The notes below the pieces were generated by a model that was not told the origin of the DNA, made no database searches, and saw only the letters and a list, made by a program, of their open reading frames with translations. Position numbers and translations under genes: made by a program. A DNA stretch of 8,478 nucleotides, from contig RFOO01000028.1 of the NCBI GenBank assembly GCA_009926645.1, forward strand, positions 1 through 8,478. The letters run 5' to 3'. This document shows, in pieces, positions 6,453 through 8,478 of the stretch (within the stretch, counting starts at the first letter, position 1; each line of letters begins with the position of its first letter). The stretch comes from a bacterium. Lineage in GTDB: Bacteria > Verrucomicrobiota > Verrucomicrobiia > Opitutales > UBA953.

Positions 6453-7745
6453 ATGTTGCAAGTCGCACGCATTCGAGGTGGTAAAAAATTGATGGGCACC
6501 GTGGAGGCCTCGGGCTCCAAAAATTCTGCCCTACCTATTTTAGCCGCTACACTACTTACCTCAGAGGAAGTCACAATTCGCCAGGTCCCCGATTTAAGCG
6601 ACATTCGCTTTATGGCGGAAATTCTTCGCCACCAAGGAGCCGAAGTTTCGCATCCCGAAAAAGGAACATGGGTAATTCGAGCTCAAAAAATTCATCACCA
6701 AACTCCTTATGAACTCGTCCGCAAAATGCGGGCCTCGGTTTGTTTATTAGGAGCTTTGGTTGGACGATTACACCAAGCAGAAATCGCTATTCCAGGTGGC
6801 TGCGTTATCGGAGCCCGTCCGATTGATTTACATTTAAGAGGCCTTGAGGCACTGGGCTGTCAGGTAAAAGTTGAAGGAGGTGTTGTTTTGGTCGATGCCC
6901 AGCAGGCTCGAGGTAATCGAGTCAATCTTGCTGGACCAATGGGGACGACGGTTACGGGCACGGCAAATCTAATCATGGCGGCAGTGACGACTCCTGGAAC
7001 CACTCAGATTGAAAGTGCCGCCCAAGAACCTGAGATCGTTGATCTCTGCACTCTGCTAATTAAAATGGGGGCACAAATTACCGGACAGGGAACTGGCACC
7101 ATTGCGATTACAGGCGTAAAAACTCTTCATGGATGTGAGCACTCTGTTATTCCTGATCGCATTGAAACAGGTACTTATTTAGTCGCTGGAGCCATCACTG
7201 GTGGAGATGTCACCGTGAAACGAGCCGAACCGAAACACCTCAAATCCTTTTTAGAAAAATTAAACGAAGCAGGAGTCGGCGTGGAAGTAGGACCCGATTA
7301 CATCCGGGCTTTTGGCTACCCCCAAAATGCGGTTTCTATTACGACGGCACCCTACCCTGGATTCCCGACCGACCTCCAAGCGCAGTTCACGGCTTTGCAA
7401 TGCTTAGTGAATGGGCGAAGTACCATCACTGAAAAAATTTACCCCTCACGGTTCATGCATAACGCTGAACTCCAACGTATGGGTGCTAAAATTTCTCACG
7501 AGGGAGCCACAGCAATCATCACAGGTAATCAACCCCTCTCGGGCGCACCGGTCATGGCATCGGACTTAAGAGCCTCGGCCGCACTCATTCTCGCAGGTCT
7601 TGCCGCTCAAGGTGAAACTTGGGTCCAGCGTCTCTACCACCTCGACCGAGGTTACGAAAGATTTGAAGAAAGGCTTCAAGCATTAGGAGCCGACATTGAG
7701 CGTCTTCCTGCTTCGGCAATGCCTAAAGGTTTTGCTGAGGACTGA
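6453..7745 (+). CDS. murA: UDP-N-acetylglucosamine 1-carboxyvinyltransferase (MurA)
   Basis: Cytoplasmic enzyme that transfers enolpyruvate from PEP to UDP-GlcNAc, the first committed step of peptidoglycan synthesis. From the chosen start it has 430 residues (E. coli 419). Conserved residues: K23 in SGSKNSALP (E. coli K22), catalytic C117 in GGCVIGARP (C115) and D307 in GFPTDLQAQF (D305), then SRFMHNAEL, ASDLRASAA and HLDRGYERFEERL near the C-terminus. The cysteine is present, so the enzyme should react with fosfomycin, unlike Asp-type variants. The frame is open from an ATG at 6411, directly after the preceding stop, but its first 14 codons run through the GC hairpin and extend beyond family N-termini. 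ATG 6453 (MLQVARIRGGKKL) matches other MurA starts and is preferred. ATG 6411 has a weak GAAGG upstream and cannot be excluded. ruvB follows after 38 bases, probably in the same operon. Confidence 0.96.
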   Translation: MLQVARIRGGKKLMGTVEASGSKNSALPILAATLLTSEEVTIRQVPDLSDIRFMAEILRHQGAEVSHPEKGTWVIRAQKIHHQTPYELVRKMRASVCLLGALVGRLHQAEIAIPGGCVIGARPIDLHLRGLEALGCQVKVEGGVVLVDAQQARGNRVNLAGPMGTTVTGTANLIMAAVTTPGTTQIESAAQEPEIVDLCTLLIKMGAQITGQGTGTIAITGVKTLHGCEHSVIPDRIETGTYLVAGAITGGDVTVKRAEPKHLKSFLEKLNEAGVGVEVGPDYIRAFGYPQNAVSITTAPYPGFPTDLQAQFTALQCLVNGRSTITEKIYPSRFMHNAELQRMGAKISHEGATAIITGNQPLSGAPVMASDLRASAALILAGLAAQGETWVQRLYHLDRGYERFEERLQALGADIERLPASAMPKGFAED

Positions 7746-7764
7746 GGGTTGCCAAAGTCGTGGT

Positions 7765-7781
7765 TCTCTACACGGTAGAGA
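7765..7781 (+). other. Hairpin immediately upstream of the ruvB start
   Basis: TCTCTAC (7765-7771) pairs perfectly with GTAGAGA (7775-7781) around an ACG loop, ending two bases before the ATG at 7784. It covers the only purine-rich stretch that could act as a ribosome site for that ATG. With no U-tract it is unlikely to be a terminator. It may restrain translation from 7784, or it may indicate that ruvB really starts further in. Confidence 0.4.
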
Positions 7782-7783
7782 CT

Positions 7784-8478
7784 ATGGCAAGCGCCAAGGA
7801 TCCATCCTCATCATCGGCAGCATCATCTGGAAAATCCAAGATGGCTGAACCTAATCGCCATTTAGATCAATCCCTCCGTCCTCCCAAGTTGGATGACTTT
7901 GTTGGTCAACCTCGCACCGTCGAACGATTACGCGTTATGGTAGGTGCCGCTTTACGCGAAAATCGCACCCTCGACCACATTCTACTTCATGGACCTCCTG
8001 GCTTAGGTAAAACCACTTTAGCCATGATTCTCGCCCAAGAAATGGGTCGACCGATTCGGGTTACTTCTGGACCCGTGGTGGAAAAAGCTTCTGATTTGGC
8101 TGGCCTGCTCACTAGTCTACAAGAAGGCGAAATTCTTTTCATCGATGAAATCCATCGCATCCCTAAAACTGTTGAGGAATTTCTCTACTCAGCGATGGAG
8201 GATTTTCGCATCGATATCATGATTGATCAAGGCCCCAATGCCCGCAGCGTCCGCCTCGATCTTCCTAAGTTCACGCTCATTGGAGCCACCACCCGTACTG
8301 GTTTACTGACTGCTCCACTACGCAGTCGCTTCACCCTACAAACGCGATTAGACTATTACACTCGGGAACAGTTGCTTTCCATTGTGCAACGGAATGCAAA
8401 ACTGCTTCATCTTGCACTCGATGAGTCAGGAGCAAAAGAAGTGGCGCGACGAGCTCGGGGCACACCACGCATTGTTAA
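7784..8478 (+). CDS. ruvB: Holliday junction branch migration helicase subunit RuvB, 3' truncated by window edge
   Basis: AAA+ motor that forms hexameric rings and, with RuvA, drives branch migration of Holliday junctions in recombination and repair. The frame stays open to the window end, giving 231 codons of a family usually near 340. Visible motifs: LRPPKLDDFVGQ (31-42); Walker A GPPGLGKTT (70-78); Walker B LFIDEIHR (118-125, D121 and E122); RuvB-typical DIMIDQGPNARS (144-155); sensor 1 GATTR (167-171); LRSRF (179-183) with the presumed arginine finger; and RGTPRI at the cut end. The winged-helix DNA-binding domain lies outside. The ATG at 7784 adds a Ser/Ala/Lys-rich stretch of 19 residues before a second ATG at 7841 (MAEPNRHLDQSLRPP), which is closer to typical RuvB N-termini. 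Either may be the start. No LexA-like box was recognised. It follows murA after 38 bases. Confidence 0.95.
   Translation, partial: MASAKDPSSSSAASSGKSKMAEPNRHLDQSLRPPKLDDFVGQPRTVERLRVMVGAALRENRTLDHILLHGPPGLGKTTLAMILAQEMGRPIRVTSGPVVEKASDLAGLLTSLQEGEILFIDEIHRIPKTVEEFLYSAMEDFRIDIMIDQGPNARSVRLDLPKFTLIGATTRTGLLTAPLRSRFTLQTRLDYYTREQLLSIVQRNAKLLHLALDESGAKEVARRARGTPRIV

Noticed and set aside
6154..6492. Several overlapping open frames in other frames and on the minus strand over the Arg-rich gene's 3' half
   Set aside because: They are by-products of Arg-rich, stop-poor coding sequence. Their translations are low-complexity, and none has a family motif or a ribosome site.
7746..7783. A possible SOS (LexA) operator before ruvB
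   Set aside because: No CTGT-N8-ACAG or GAAC-N4-GTTC type palindrome is present, and the palindrome seen is an RNA-type hairpin with a three-base loop.
1..8478. CRISPR arrays, insertion sequences, att sites, tRNA or rRNA genes, phage-defence genes
   Set aside because: I looked for regularly spaced repeats, transposase or nuclease motifs, terminal inverted repeats and tRNA-like folds and saw none. The window is housekeeping in character.

Overview
The window is a compact stretch of a bacterial chromosome, mostly housekeeping genes with no mobile elements, tRNAs, rRNAs or CRISPR arrays that I can see. The gene set points to a rod-forming, peptidoglycan-making bacterium that carries both an RNase E/G and an RNase Y. 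That pairing, a rodA-rng operon and near-absent Shine-Dalgarno sequences would suit a Gram-negative lineage such as Verrucomicrobiota (or relatives). This placement is inference from gene content and is not proven by the sequence.

Layout, left to right. (1) Positions 1-741, plus strand: the C-terminal part of a heavy-metal P1B-type ATPase, cut by the left edge. It converges on (2) a minus-strand pair, rodA (2514-3848) then rng (786-2507), separated by 6 bases and so almost certainly one operon. (3) A 118-base divergent intergenic region (3849-3966). (4) rny, RNase Y (3967-5403, plus). (5) A 260-base non-coding stretch (5404-5663) with several stem-loops, probably the end of rny transcription and the leader of the next gene. 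(6) An unrecognised, very basic, low-complexity protein of 248 residues with an Arg/Gly-rich tail (5664-6410). (7) murA (6453-7745), preceded by a strong GC-rich hairpin. (8) The N-terminal 231 codons of ruvB (7784-8478), cut by the right edge.

Themes: cell-wall synthesis (RodA polymerises glycan strands; MurA makes the first committed precursor), RNA decay (RNase G/E and RNase Y, encoded back to back through the rodA operon), DNA repair (RuvB) and metal efflux. The most interesting element is the Arg-rich protein downstream of rny with its structured leader. An RNA-binding role near the RNA-decay machinery is a reasonable hypothesis but is unproven. I found no clear sign of a complete new multi-gene system.
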